Below are positions 9,157 through 19,100 of a DNA stretch of 64,000 bases, piece after piece (position 1 is the first letter of the stretch; the number at the start of each line of letters is the position of its first letter). The stretch covers positions 1 to 64,000 of the forward strand of contig NZ_JADFFL010000011.1 of assembly GCF_015222005.1 (NCBI RefSeq), in the 5' to 3' direction. The DNA is from Mucilaginibacter myungsuensis. Its GTDB lineage: Bacteria; Bacteroidota; Bacteroidia; Sphingobacteriales; Sphingobacteriaceae. Made by a program: the position numbers and the translations under genes. A model generated the notes under the pieces. That model had not been told where the DNA came from, searched no databases, and saw only the letters and a list, made by a program, of their open reading frames with translations.

Positions 9157-10278
9157 ATGAGCTTTTTTAATAAACTCTTAGGAGAATTTATAGATGTTAT
9201 AGAGTGGGTAGATAATACTCAGAATACGCTGGTGTGGAAATTTCCGCGTAATGATAATGCCATTAAAATGGGCGCCAAGTTGACCGTCCGCGAATCGCAA
9301 GCCGCCATTTTTGTGAACGAAGGCAAAATCGCCGATGTATTTATGCCCGGCATGTACGAGTTGCAAACATCTAACATGCCCATCCTCACCACGTTAAATA
9401 GTTGGAAGCATTTGTTTAACAGTCCATTTAAAGTAGACATTTATTTTGTGAGCCTTCGCCAGTTCACTAATCAAAAATGGGGGACCAAAAACCCGGTGAT
9501 GATCCGCGATGCGGAATTTGGCCCCGTGCGCTTGCGTGCTTTCGGTTCATTTAATTTTAGGGTATTTGACCCTAAAATGTTCTTTACCGAGGTATCGGCC
9601 ACCAACCCGAACTTCAATGTCGAGGATATCAGCGAGCAATTGCGCAACACAGTAGTGTCCCGCTCGATGGATGCCGTGGCGCAATCAAAACTGCCGGTGC
9701 TTGATCTGGCCGCCAATTACGATGAGTTAGGCGCCTTGATCACCAAAGCCGTACAGCCGGATATGACCGAGATAGGTCTTAACGTGACCAAGCTATTGGT
9801 CGAGAATATTTCGTTGCCGGCCGAGGTTGAACAGGTGCTGGATAAGCGCAGCAGTATGGGCATCATTGGTAATTTGGGCGCTTATGCGCAATTCCAGGCC
9901 GCTAACGCGATGGAGCAAAACGCAACCTCGGGTAATTCAATTGGCGGTACGATGGCATCGGCCGGTATTGGCCTGGCTACCGGGGCGGCTATGATGGGGC
10001 AGATGGGCAACGTTTTTCAGCAGAACCAGTTCGACCCTAACCAAGGCCGTAACGAAACACCACCGCCGCCACCGCCTGCGCCGGTAGAATTCCATGTGGC
10101 TGTTGATGGTAAGTCGGTAGGGCCGCGTAGCCTGAGCGAAATTGACGCTATGATAAGCAACGAAGCCATCACCCGCGATACACTGGTTTGGAAAAAAGGC
10201 ATGGCTGGTTGGGCGGCCGCAAGTACGGTTGCCGAACTGGCCGATCTGTTTAGTAACGAACCGCCACCGCTGGCCTAA
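9157..10278 (+). CDS. SPFH-domain (YdjI/virion-core-like) protein with C-terminal GYF_2 domain
   Basis: Cytoplasmic or membrane-associated scaffold of 373 residues. Residues 1-240 belong to the YdjI-like branch of the SPFH superfamily (IEWVDNTQNTLVWKFPR, VRESQAAIFVNEGKIADVF, FGSFNFRVFDPKMFF). A glycine- and methionine-rich linker and a proline run (PPPPPPAP, near residue 300) lead to a GYF_2 domain at about 310-365 (VGPRSLSEIDAMI, WKKGMAGWAAAS), which usually binds proline-rich or membrane partners. In Bacillus, YdjI works with the zinc-ribbon protein YdjG and with PspA in membrane stress; here the zinc-ribbon gene follows after 12 bp, but no pspA is in view. Upstream TATATTTA at about 9121-9128 may be part of its promoter. 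Confidence 0.88.
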   Translation: MSFFNKLLGEFIDVIEWVDNTQNTLVWKFPRNDNAIKMGAKLTVRESQAAIFVNEGKIADVFMPGMYELQTSNMPILTTLNSWKHLFNSPFKVDIYFVSLRQFTNQKWGTKNPVMIRDAEFGPVRLRAFGSFNFRVFDPKMFFTEVSATNPNFNVEDISEQLRNTVVSRSMDAVAQSKLPVLDLAANYDELGALITKAVQPDMTEIGLNVTKLLVENISLPAEVEQVLDKRSSMGIIGNLGAYAQFQAANAMEQNATSGNSIGGTMASAGIGLATGAAMMGQMGNVFQQNQFDPNQGRNETPPPPPPAPVEFHVAVDGKSVGPRSLSEIDAMISNEAITRDTLVWKKGMAGWAAASTVAELADLFSNEPPPLA

Positions 10279-10290
10279 CTACATCTTTTT

Positions 10291-11421
10291 ATGATAGACG
10301 AAGCTAACGCGGCCCAGTTAGATAAAAACTCGCTGAAGTGCGGCGGGTGCGGCGCTTTGCTGCATTTTAAACCAGGCACACATAGCCTAAGCTGCCAATA
10401 CTGCGGCGAGACCAACGAGATAAAAGGCGATGGTACCGAACACCATATCATATCGCTCGATTACGAAAAATTTGTAGCCGGTATCGATTCAGCCAGGCAG
10501 GATGACGGGCACAAGGTGGTCAACTGCAATAATTGCGGCTCTACGACGGTGCTGGATCAGTTCGTCTCATCTGAATGTTGTCCGTTCTGTGCCTCGGGTT
10601 TAGTGTTGGATCTCAAGGGAGGACAACAATATGTGCCGCCGCACTATGTGTTACCCTTCGGTATTAATCAGCAGCAGGGCATAGCCTTTTTTGATAAATG
10701 GCTGAAAGGCCTGTGGTGGGCGCCCAATGATCTGTCTAAGAAAGTGCGCAGCAGCGCATCGTCGCTTAGGGGCGTTTACATACCGCATTGGGCTTATGAT
10801 ACTTATGCCGTTACCGATTACACCGGCGAACGTGGCGACTATTATTACACCACTGAGCGTTACACGGTAACGATCAATGGCCGGCAGGAATCCCGCACAA
10901 GGCAGGTTAGGCATACCCGCTGGTCGTACGCGTCGGGGACAGTAGCAAGGCAATTTGATGACGTGCTGGTAGCGGCCAGTAAGTCGTTGGATGAAAAAAC
11001 GCTGACCAAACTTGGTCCCTGGGACTTCGGTGCGATGGTGAAATTTGACGAACGTTACATGAGCGGTTTCCGCTCCGAGACCTATCAGATAGACCCCCAG
11101 ACAGGGTTTGGGTTAGCGGCCAACATCATGCACCCGCAAGTACTATCCGACATCCGCCATGACATTGGCGGCGACGACCAACGCATCGACAGCACCGATA
11201 CCGACCATCAGGACAAAATGATCAAGTACGTAATGCTGCCGGTTTGGGTGAGTGCGTACAACTATAACAACAAGGTTTACCAATTTACCATCAACGCCAA
11301 CACCGGAGAAGTGATCGGTCAGCGGCCGTTAAGTTGGATCAAGATCACCTTGGCGATATTGTTTGTACTGGCCTTGATCGCTTTGGCTGTGGTGTTTTTT
11401 CAGATGCAGGAGGGGAGATAG
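10291..11421 (+). CDS. Zinc-ribbon membrane protein (YdjG-like)
   Basis: Protein of 376 residues with two zinc ribbons at the N terminus: CGGCGALLHF...CQYCGE (about residues 17-37) and CNNCGS...CCPFC (about 79-100). A middle region rich in beta structure (GVYIPHWAYDTYAVTDYTG and following) precedes a single C-terminal membrane helix at about 350-368 (ITLAILFVLALIALAVVFF). This architecture matches the TFIIB-type zinc-ribbon proteins paired with YdjI-like SPFH proteins; the older label of helicase-like for this family is misleading, as no helicase motif exists. It lies 12 bp after the SPFH gene, clearly one operon. Likely role: membrane-anchored partner of the SPFH scaffold in envelope stress (inference). 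Confidence 0.85.
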   Translation: MIDEANAAQLDKNSLKCGGCGALLHFKPGTHSLSCQYCGETNEIKGDGTEHHIISLDYEKFVAGIDSARQDDGHKVVNCNNCGSTTVLDQFVSSECCPFCASGLVLDLKGGQQYVPPHYVLPFGINQQQGIAFFDKWLKGLWWAPNDLSKKVRSSASSLRGVYIPHWAYDTYAVTDYTGERGDYYYTTERYTVTINGRQESRTRQVRHTRWSYASGTVARQFDDVLVAASKSLDEKTLTKLGPWDFGAMVKFDERYMSGFRSETYQIDPQTGFGLAANIMHPQVLSDIRHDIGGDDQRIDSTDTDHQDKMIKYVMLPVWVSAYNYNNKVYQFTINANTGEVIGQRPLSWIKITLAILFVLALIALAVVFFQMQEGR

Positions 11422-11439
11422 TATTATCGGTCTTATAAT

Positions 11440-11988
11440 ATGAACACTAAAGAAATGATGGAACTGAAGCAGTTCGACCTTAATTTCGATAGACTTCACT
11501 ATACGATCCAACCTTCCGGTATCAGATTAGTTAATAAAGGCATGGCATCAAATTCTGATATCTTTGTCAAATTCGAATCTGTTGGATCCAAAGTAATAGT
11601 TGAAAATACCCGAAACCTACGTTGGCTTGGTTGGTCAGTATTATTTTTAGTGATCGCCATAGCTATTTTTGTGATCCGGTGGTTAGGAGAAGATGTGGAA
11701 CGAGGTGCCGAAATACTCTACTTTAGTATCTCTATGTTCTTGTTGACAATATTCTTACTAACGAATAAGAAGCGTGTCTTTCTTGCCAGAGAAGATAACA
11801 CTGGTGCAGTAGAATTTATCAATACTAAAAGATATAGACCGAAAGTGGATCAATTTATTAAGGTGCTTTTATTGGCGAGAAATACATATTTGATAGATAA
11901 ATATTCCAAAATGGATGAGTACATTCCTTATGATCAACAACACGCAAACCTTACTTGGCTTTACAATTTAGGATTGATGACTGAATAA
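11440..11988 (+). CDS. Small two-helix membrane protein of unknown function, possibly truncated
   Basis: I do not recognise this 182-residue protein. It has an N-terminal beta-rich cytosolic part, two adjacent membrane helices at about 68-85 (WSVLFLVIAIAIFVI) and 95-112 (YFSISMFLLTIFLLTN), then a soluble tail, a pattern seen in PH-like membrane proteins. It follows the zinc-ribbon gene by 18 bp and is probably in the same operon. Its DNA is more AT-rich than its neighbours, hinting at a separate origin. After the TAA at 11986-11988 the same frame stays open for 32 more codons to a TGA at 12085-12087, reading QLTERIDELDII and onward in protein-like fashion; the original gene may have extended to 12087. 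Confidence 0.7.
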   Translation: MNTKEMMELKQFDLNFDRLHYTIQPSGIRLVNKGMASNSDIFVKFESVGSKVIVENTRNLRWLGWSVLFLVIAIAIFVIRWLGEDVERGAEILYFSISMFLLTIFLLTNKKRVFLAREDNTGAVEFINTKRYRPKVDQFIKVLLLARNTYLIDKYSKMDEYIPYDQQHANLTWLYNLGLMTE

Positions 11989-12087
11989 CAGCTAACTGAA
12001 AGAATAGATGAGTTGGATATTATATCTAAAGACCCTGAAAAACCGATCCGTGTTGTAAAGGTTAAGGGTTTTAGGGATAATCATTGA
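11989..12087 (+). pseudogene. In-frame 3' remnant of the preceding gene after a TAA stop
   Basis: These 33 codons (including the final TGA) continue the frame of the upstream gene without a gap. The translation, starting QLTERIDELDII and ending VKVKGFRDNH, has the polar helix-then-strand look of a genuine C terminus. It has no ATG of its own. Most likely a point mutation (or a base-call error) made the TAA; stop-codon readthrough is a remoter option. Confidence 0.5.
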
Positions 12088-12123
12088 TCGCCAAGTTTTC
12101 ATCTATTCAAACTAATACCCCCC

Positions 12124-12804
12124 ATGCCACCCCACCACCTCCCCGCCGACGGTGGCCTCATCTACACCGAGACCAACGTTGATCATTTCTTTCCCGAGCC
12201 GCTGAATATGGTTACCTCGGCTTTGTTTTTGATCCCGGCTTTGTACTGGCTCATCAGGTTAAAGGGGTTTGATAAGCGTTATATCTTCCTCAGCATAGCC
12301 ACCTACTTTTTGCTGACGGCCTGCATTGGCAGTACGGTCTACCACGGTTTGCGCCGCTGGGCCTTCTTTATCTATATGGATTGGCTGCCTATTGCCGCGC
12401 TGTGCCTGCTGGCCAGCGGGTACTTTTGGTATAAGGTATTGGGCAAATGGTATTACGGTGTGCTGGCCTTTGCGGCTTTCATTGCTACGGTGTTCGGCAT
12501 ACGCACGTTTATGCCGGTGCAGAATTTGCAATTGTCTATCAGCTTAAATTATGGGGTAATGGGGCTGATGATCGTACTGCCGCTGTTCCTGTTATTATCG
12601 CGCATGCAGTGGCGCGGTGTCGGCTTGGTTTTAACTGCTCTGCTTGCCTTTGCTACAGCCCTGTTTTTCCGCGTGGCAGATCAGTGGGCCTGGGTAAGTT
12701 TCGGTACACATTTCTTATGGCATTTCTTCGGTTGTGGGGCAACTTCGGCCATCTTCTTGTTCATCTACAGGCTTAAAGACCTCCCATCGTTAGCTCTTCG
12801 TTAA
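12124..12804 (+). CDS. Seven-helix membrane protein of the ceramidase-like (CREST) type
   Basis: Integral membrane protein of 226 residues with about seven hydrophobic helices. Spaced polar residues fit the CREST superfamily of membrane hydrolases (alkaline ceramidases, PAQR and Per1 proteins): a serine and histidine in STVYHGLR, an aspartate in YMDWLPI, and a C-terminal HFLWHFFG giving HxxxH. These would bind zinc within the membrane. The assignment is from motif pattern, not overall similarity, so hemolysin-III-like or another family member is possible. A ceramidase-like lipid hydrolase is plausible because Sphingobacteriaceae make sphingolipids (established). No operon partner: the next gene is 341 bp away. 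Confidence 0.65.
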   Translation: MPPHHLPADGGLIYTETNVDHFFPEPLNMVTSALFLIPALYWLIRLKGFDKRYIFLSIATYFLLTACIGSTVYHGLRRWAFFIYMDWLPIAALCLLASGYFWYKVLGKWYYGVLAFAAFIATVFGIRTFMPVQNLQLSISLNYGVMGLMIVLPLFLLLSRMQWRGVGLVLTALLAFATALFFRVADQWAWVSFGTHFLWHFFGCGATSAIFLFIYRLKDLPSLALR

Positions 12805-13145
12805 AATTCCTGACCAATCTGTCAGTATGGGTGTCGGCGGCATCTCTCGACGCATAAAAAATATCGTCGCTAACGTGCCCTTTTTGAAATTTGCGCCACT
12901 AACTGTCTAAAAAACAATTAAAACCAAAACTATAAGGATAGTGCACCGCTATTGTGTACTTTATAATAATACTATGCTAACATTGTAATAATGTTAACAA
13001 ATGTAGGGCTGACAATTGATAATTTTATTAATAACTGTCTTATTTACAATAATTTATATTAAAAAATGTCATAAAAAATTATGAATTTATAATTCTTTAT
13101 CTCTAACATTGTCTTACCCTAAAGCCAATTAAAAACCATCTACCT
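12805..13145. other. AT-rich leader region of the macroglobulin-like array
   Basis: The 341-bp gap before the array holds no reading frame. Its last 250 bp are strongly AT-rich, and it should carry the main promoter of the 20-kb array. I found no clean TTG-n19-TAnnTTTG match. A perfect 7-bp inverted repeat (12978-12996) is the only distinct structure. Confidence 0.6.
12978..12996. promoter_or_regulatory. Inverted repeat TAACATT-n5-AATGTTA, possible operator
   Basis: Two perfect 7-bp arms separated by GTAAT lie 150 bp upstream of the array's first gene in an AT-rich leader. The size suits a dimeric repressor site, but chance is possible in such AT-rich DNA. Confidence 0.35.
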
Positions 13146-16100
13146 ATGTCGGGCTTTCAACCTAAATTCACTAAACTGTTCGGTCATGCTTTAATGCTGG
13201 CCGTTCTGATGCTGTCGTTCGCTTTCACTATAAAGAAAGCGGACGACCCTATCGACAAACTTATCGCCGCCCTGCAAAAATGGAGTACCATCAACCCGCA
13301 AGAAAAGGTGTACATCCACATGGATAAACCTTACTATGCGCTTGGCGATACCATCTGGTTCAAAGGTTATGTAATGACGGGAAGTCGCCACCAACTATCG
13401 GCCGTAAGTGGTGCCGTGCACGTGGATCTGGTGAACGACCGCGACTCGATCATCCGCTCACTAAAACTTCCGGTCAGCGCAGGCATGGTTATGGGCGACC
13501 TGGAGTTGGGCGACGGTTTTACTGAAGGCAACTATCGCCTGCGTGCCTACACCCAATGGATGCGCAACGCCGGCGAGGAGTACTTTTTTCATAAAACATT
13601 CACAGTCGGCTCTATTATTAGTAATAATGTGATCACCCGGTCAAGCTACCAATACGTAACCAATAACAACAAAACCGAATTACAAGGCACACTTACTTTC
13701 ACCGACGATAAAGGCAGCCCGCTGGCTAACACCGATATCCTATACCGCTACTTTGTCAACAAAAAAGCCGCCTGGCGCCGCGAAGGCAAAACCAACGCCA
13801 AAGGTGAGTTGCTGTTGACTATCGATACTGATAAGAACACCGAACTTGCCGGTACATATATCCGCGCCTATCTGCAAAACGCCGATAAAAGAACCATTAT
13901 TAGAGATTTTCCTGTTAAAGCGTCGTTATCAAAAACTGATGTACAATTCTTTCCTGAGGGAGGGCAACTGGTCAACGGTATCACCTCTCGTGTTGGCTTT
14001 AAAGCCTTAGGTGTTGAGGGGCTTGGTGTAAAAGTGACCGGCAAGGTTACAGATAACGAAGGTAAGGAAGTCGCCGTCATCAACAGCGGTTTTGCGGGGA
14101 TGGGCAGCTTTGTATTAAGGCCGCAAACTGGTAAGATCTACAGTGCTAAACTGGTTTTCGAGGATGGCTCTAACCAAACCATCGCTTTGCCTAAAGCTGC
14201 CGATCAGGGCTATGTGCTTAGCGTTATTCAGACCCGTAAGGATAGTTTACTGGTGAGAATAGGCGCGTCGGCCGGTATGGTGTCGCAAACGATCAATGTG
14301 ATCGCGCAGACGGGCGGTGAAACGGTATTCGCTTCGCCGATCACTGTGCAAAGCCAGGCTACGTCTATCTGGATGGCTAAAAAAGATTTCCCTTCGGGTA
14401 TAGCCCAGTTCACCATTTTTAATGCCAACGGCGACCCGTTGAACGAGCGTGTGGCTTTCATTAAAAGTAACGACCAATTACAGCTAAGTGTTAAAAGCAA
14501 CAAAGCCGAATACAAAAGCCGCGAAGCCATTTTCCTGAATATCGACGCGTTGAACGGCACAAAAAAACCGGTGGCGGGTAACTTCTCGGTATCAGTGATC
14601 GACGAAAGTAAACTGCCTTCGGATGAACGGTCAGAGAACTCTATATGGGCCAATACATTGCTTACAGCAGACATTAAGGGTTATGTAGAGAAACCCAACT
14701 ACTATTTTTTGAACGATGATGATGTCACCAACGCCGAGCTGGATAACCTGATGCTGACCCAGGGATATCGCCGTTTTGTTTGGAAAGATATCATGACCAA
14801 TATGGCAGCAACCGAAGCGGCTAAACCAAAATTCGAGGCGGAAGGTCTTGGATTTAAAGTGACTGGCCGTGTGCTGACGCTGGGTAAAAAGCCATTGGAA
14901 GGTGCGCTGGTAAGGATGATGTCGCGAGTGGCCAATGTTAGCTTAGCCGATACAACGGATGCTGAAGGTAAATTTAAGTTCGACGGGATATTCCTCACTG
15001 ATAGCATCAAATTTGCGATCCAGGCGCGCGACCAAAAGAATACCGATAAGGTGATCATCCAACTGGATACCCTGCCGAAGCTTACCCTGAACAAGAATCC
15101 CAACCTGGCCGATGTAAATACCGACATCAACACCACGATGAAGGAATACATCGCCATCAGCAAAAAGCAGGATGAGGTGTATGAAAAGGCAGGTATGTTT
15201 GACAAGGTGCAGCGCTTGCGCGAAGTCCGCATAGGTGCCACAAAGTCCAAACCCGAAGCGTTGGCCCCTCAGGGTATGTTCACCATACCCGAAGGTACCG
15301 CCGATTTTTCTATGAAGCTGGAATCGCCCGAGCGGGCAGGTACCTTGCTTGATGCTTTCAGGATGAGGATGCCGGCCGGTACAAGGATACAGACCGCCCC
15401 CAACGGTACATTAGTGTTACAAGATCTGAGGGGTGTTAAACTTAACCTGATCGTTAACGGCCGTCGTATCACTAATGATGATGAGATATATGAAGAGTTG
15501 GACGGCGGGATAGTTCCAACCGATGTTGCCCGGATAGACGTGGTACGCACCAGTCAGGCCCAGATAAGCAGATTGGGCGGCCCGGCCATCATGATCGTCA
15601 CTAAGGCGGTGTCTACCAGGCAACAGGCGTATACACCCAATATCGCTAATATATCGCCTAAAGGTTTTAACCGTGCAAGGGAGTTCTATCAGCCTAAATA
15701 TGGCCGCCCTGGCGAAGCCAGTGTAATGCCCGATCTGCGTACCACTGTTTACTGGAACCCATATCTTAAAACCGGCACCGACGGTAAAGCCACCATAGCT
15801 TTCTTTAATGCCGATGGCCCGGGCGATTATAAAGTGATCGTAGAGGGCATTGATGCCGACGGACAGTTGGGCAGGCAGGTGTTACGCTATAAAGTAAGTG
15901 GTGGTGCGGGGATAGCGTCGTCAACCTCAACCCCGATGGCTAAGGCCGCGGCGGGTGCCCCGGTAATGATCGCTACCGCCCTGGATACCATGCGCCAAAA
16001 ATTACCGATAGAAAAAGTGTACCTGCATACAGATAGGCCATACTATAATATCGGCGACACGCTGTGGTTCAAAGGCTACCTTACTGATGCTGAAGGTCGT

Positions 16101-19100
16101 CCGTCAAAACAGAGCGGTATGCTTTATGTAGAACTGGATAATGATAGTACCGAAGCCGTTCGCCGCGTAAGTTTAAGAGTAAAGGATGGCATGGCCACCG
16201 GACAGATCCCATTGCTGACGAACATTTTCAGGGAAGGCGGTTACACGCTGCGCGCCTACACCAACTGGATGCAAAACTTTGGTCAGGACCTGATCTACAG
16301 CCAGCGCTTTTATCTGGGCGTACCGGCTACAGATGCCTGGCTGGTGAAGTCGAGCGCGGGTATCAAGCGCGAGGGCGATAAGGACAGGTTAGACGTGGAA
16401 CTAAAACTTAACCGCGCCAATAACAAGCTATCACCTTTGGCCATGAAAAAGGTAGAGGTGAAGATATACGAAGGCGACCGTTACTTGTACCGGGAAGAAA
16501 TGCAGACCGGCGTGGACGGCAGCCTGAAACTTGGCAAGGCCCTAAAAGATAAGCTGGACGGCCGCATTTTACGCGTACAGATCAAAAGCCTTGAAGCTGA
16601 TGATAAAGAAAAGACCGTGCAAGTACCGCTCCGCATTAACCGCAGCCAAAAGACCGACCTGCAATTCCTGCCCGAAGGTGGCCATCTGGTGGCGGGGTTA
16701 AAGTCGGTAGTGGCGTTTAAAGCCATTGGCGAGGACGGGAAGAGCACGCCTGTGATCGGTCAGGTCACCGATAGCAAGGGTAACAAGGTAGCCGACTTTA
16801 CCACCCTGAACAAGGGCATGGGCCGTTTTGACATTACCCCGGTAGCAGGGGAGACCTATATGGCCAAGATTATGCAGCCCGCCGGTATCGCACAAACTTA
16901 TAAATTACCCAAGGTGAACGCGGCCGGTACGGTATTACATATCGATAACGAGGAGAGTACCGATATGGTAAAGATCAGCATTGCGGCAAGCGCGGGAGTG
17001 GCCGCAAACCCTGCTTTACCTGCTGATAGTGGGTATAACCTTATCGGGACATCGTCAGGTGGCAGGATAATTTATTCGGGCAAGGCCGAGTTGAATGGCG
17101 CGGCTGTGATGGTAAAGAAACAAGACCTGCCTGCAGGGATCACCCGCTTTAGCTTGCTGAAAGGCAAGACCGTGCTGAACGAGCGAGCGGTATACATCGA
17201 AAATAAAGATCAGCTCAATATCAAAATAGCCACCAATAAGACGGCTTACGCTAAACGCGACAGCGTTGCCCTGGAGGTGACCGTTACCGATAAAACAGGC
17301 GTGCCGGTGCAAGGCAACTTCTCGCTGGCTGTTACCGATAATACCCAGGTTAGGCCGGATAGTATCCTGAATAATGGTATTGCCACCCGACTGTTGCTGA
17401 GCGCAGGTTTGAAAGGCCATATCGAGGATCCGGGCTATTATCTGGACCGCAAAAACAGGGTGGCTTTAGATAACCTGCTGCTCACCCAGGGATGGACAGG
17501 CTATGATTGGAAAGATATCTTCGCTCAGCAAGCGCCTAAATACAAAGCCGAAAAGGACTTTGTGATCGCCGGTAAAGTGGTCAACCTGAGTAATAAGCCG
17601 GTGCCCAATAGCGAGGTGATGCTGTCATCGCAAAAGCCAAACTTTTTAAAGACCACGCAAACAGATGCAAACGGGCGCTATGTGTTTAACAAATTGCCGC
17701 TGACAGATTCGGGTTCGTTCTTTTTGCAGGCCAATGGTAAAAATGGTAAGGCAAGGTCTTTCGGTGGTATCACCGTCGAGAAGTTTGTACCGCTACCTGT
17801 CCCCGAAACTTTTAGGGATCCGGTATTGCCGTGGAATGTGAATAGCGATACTGTTCAGTTAAATTACGTAAAGCGCGTAGGTCAGCAAAAAGATGCCAAT
17901 GTGCAGGGGCTGGGTACTATGCTTAGGGAGGTGAACATCAAAAATGGTAAGGTCATCAAAAACTCAGCCAACAGGGCAGGGCCTGGCCGGTCAGATCTTT
18001 CTTTTGACGAAGCCGATATCAAAGCATCATCTGTACTTAACCTGTGGGAGTTGATGCGCCAAAAATTACCGGGATTGAAGGTGGTGGAATATCACAACAT
18101 GCCAACCTTAAAGCTGAACAACTTTTTAGTAGTAATAGATATCGACGGTGGTGGCCTGCCGCTACAATTGGCCAGCCCGCCTACTGTCGACGACCTGATC
18201 GCTGAATTAAGTATGTACCAGATAGCCACCTTTGCGGGTATGGAGGTGCTGTACAGCAGGCAGTTTATGGCCAAGTATGCCTTTAACGGAAATGTTGGCC
18301 CCTATAAAGGCACCGAAATATTGGAGTCGGAGCAAAAGGTGATCGGTTCTTTACCCTGGGATGAACCAACTGATGCATGGCGTTACGGCGGTCCATTCTA
18401 TGCCGGAGCCAGTACTACACGCCCCGGTTATTTGGAGGCAAGGGCTAATGTACTTACCAACGCCGCTGTAGACATAGCGGTTATTGTGATCACCACCAAA
18501 GGTGGCACAGGCTGGCAGCGCGGTGATGCCCCAGCCAATGTAACTTACCGCCCGTTGCCGGTAATGCAGGCGCAGCGATTTTATAGTCCACGTTATAAGG
18601 TGGATGCAAAAGATGCAGGCATACCCGATTATCGCGCTACCGTACACTGGGACCCTAATGTGGTTACCGACGTTAATGGCAAAGCAAAACTATCGTTCTT
18701 TACTTCAGATCTGCCTAAGGATTATACCATCAACTTTCAGGGGATGACCCCTAACGGCGAGTTGGGTAGCATGGTGAAAAAGATGGGTGCCGGCGATAAG
18801 AACCCGCCGGTTGCAGTTGGGGAAGCCCCGCCGGCAGCAAAGCCTGTTATTGATGGTTCGCCCTCACCCGGGCCGTCGGCTCCGGTGACTACTAATAACG
18901 ATGCCGAACAGATCAAGCCCGATCCCGGCACCATGTCGCCGGTGGCAACGGCCATTGATGACCTGCAAAAGAAGTTACCGATGGAGAAAGTATATGTGCA
19001 TACCGATAAAGCCTACTATAACCTTGGCGATACGCTATGGTTCAAGGCTTACATAAAGGATGGCGAGAACCGCCCGTCTAAACAAAGCGGCCTGCTTTAC

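Noticed and set aside
12805..13145. tRNA or small RNA gene in the array leader
   Set aside because: No cloverleaf or conserved T-loop (GTTCGAAT-type) and no terminator; only AT-rich promoter-like DNA.
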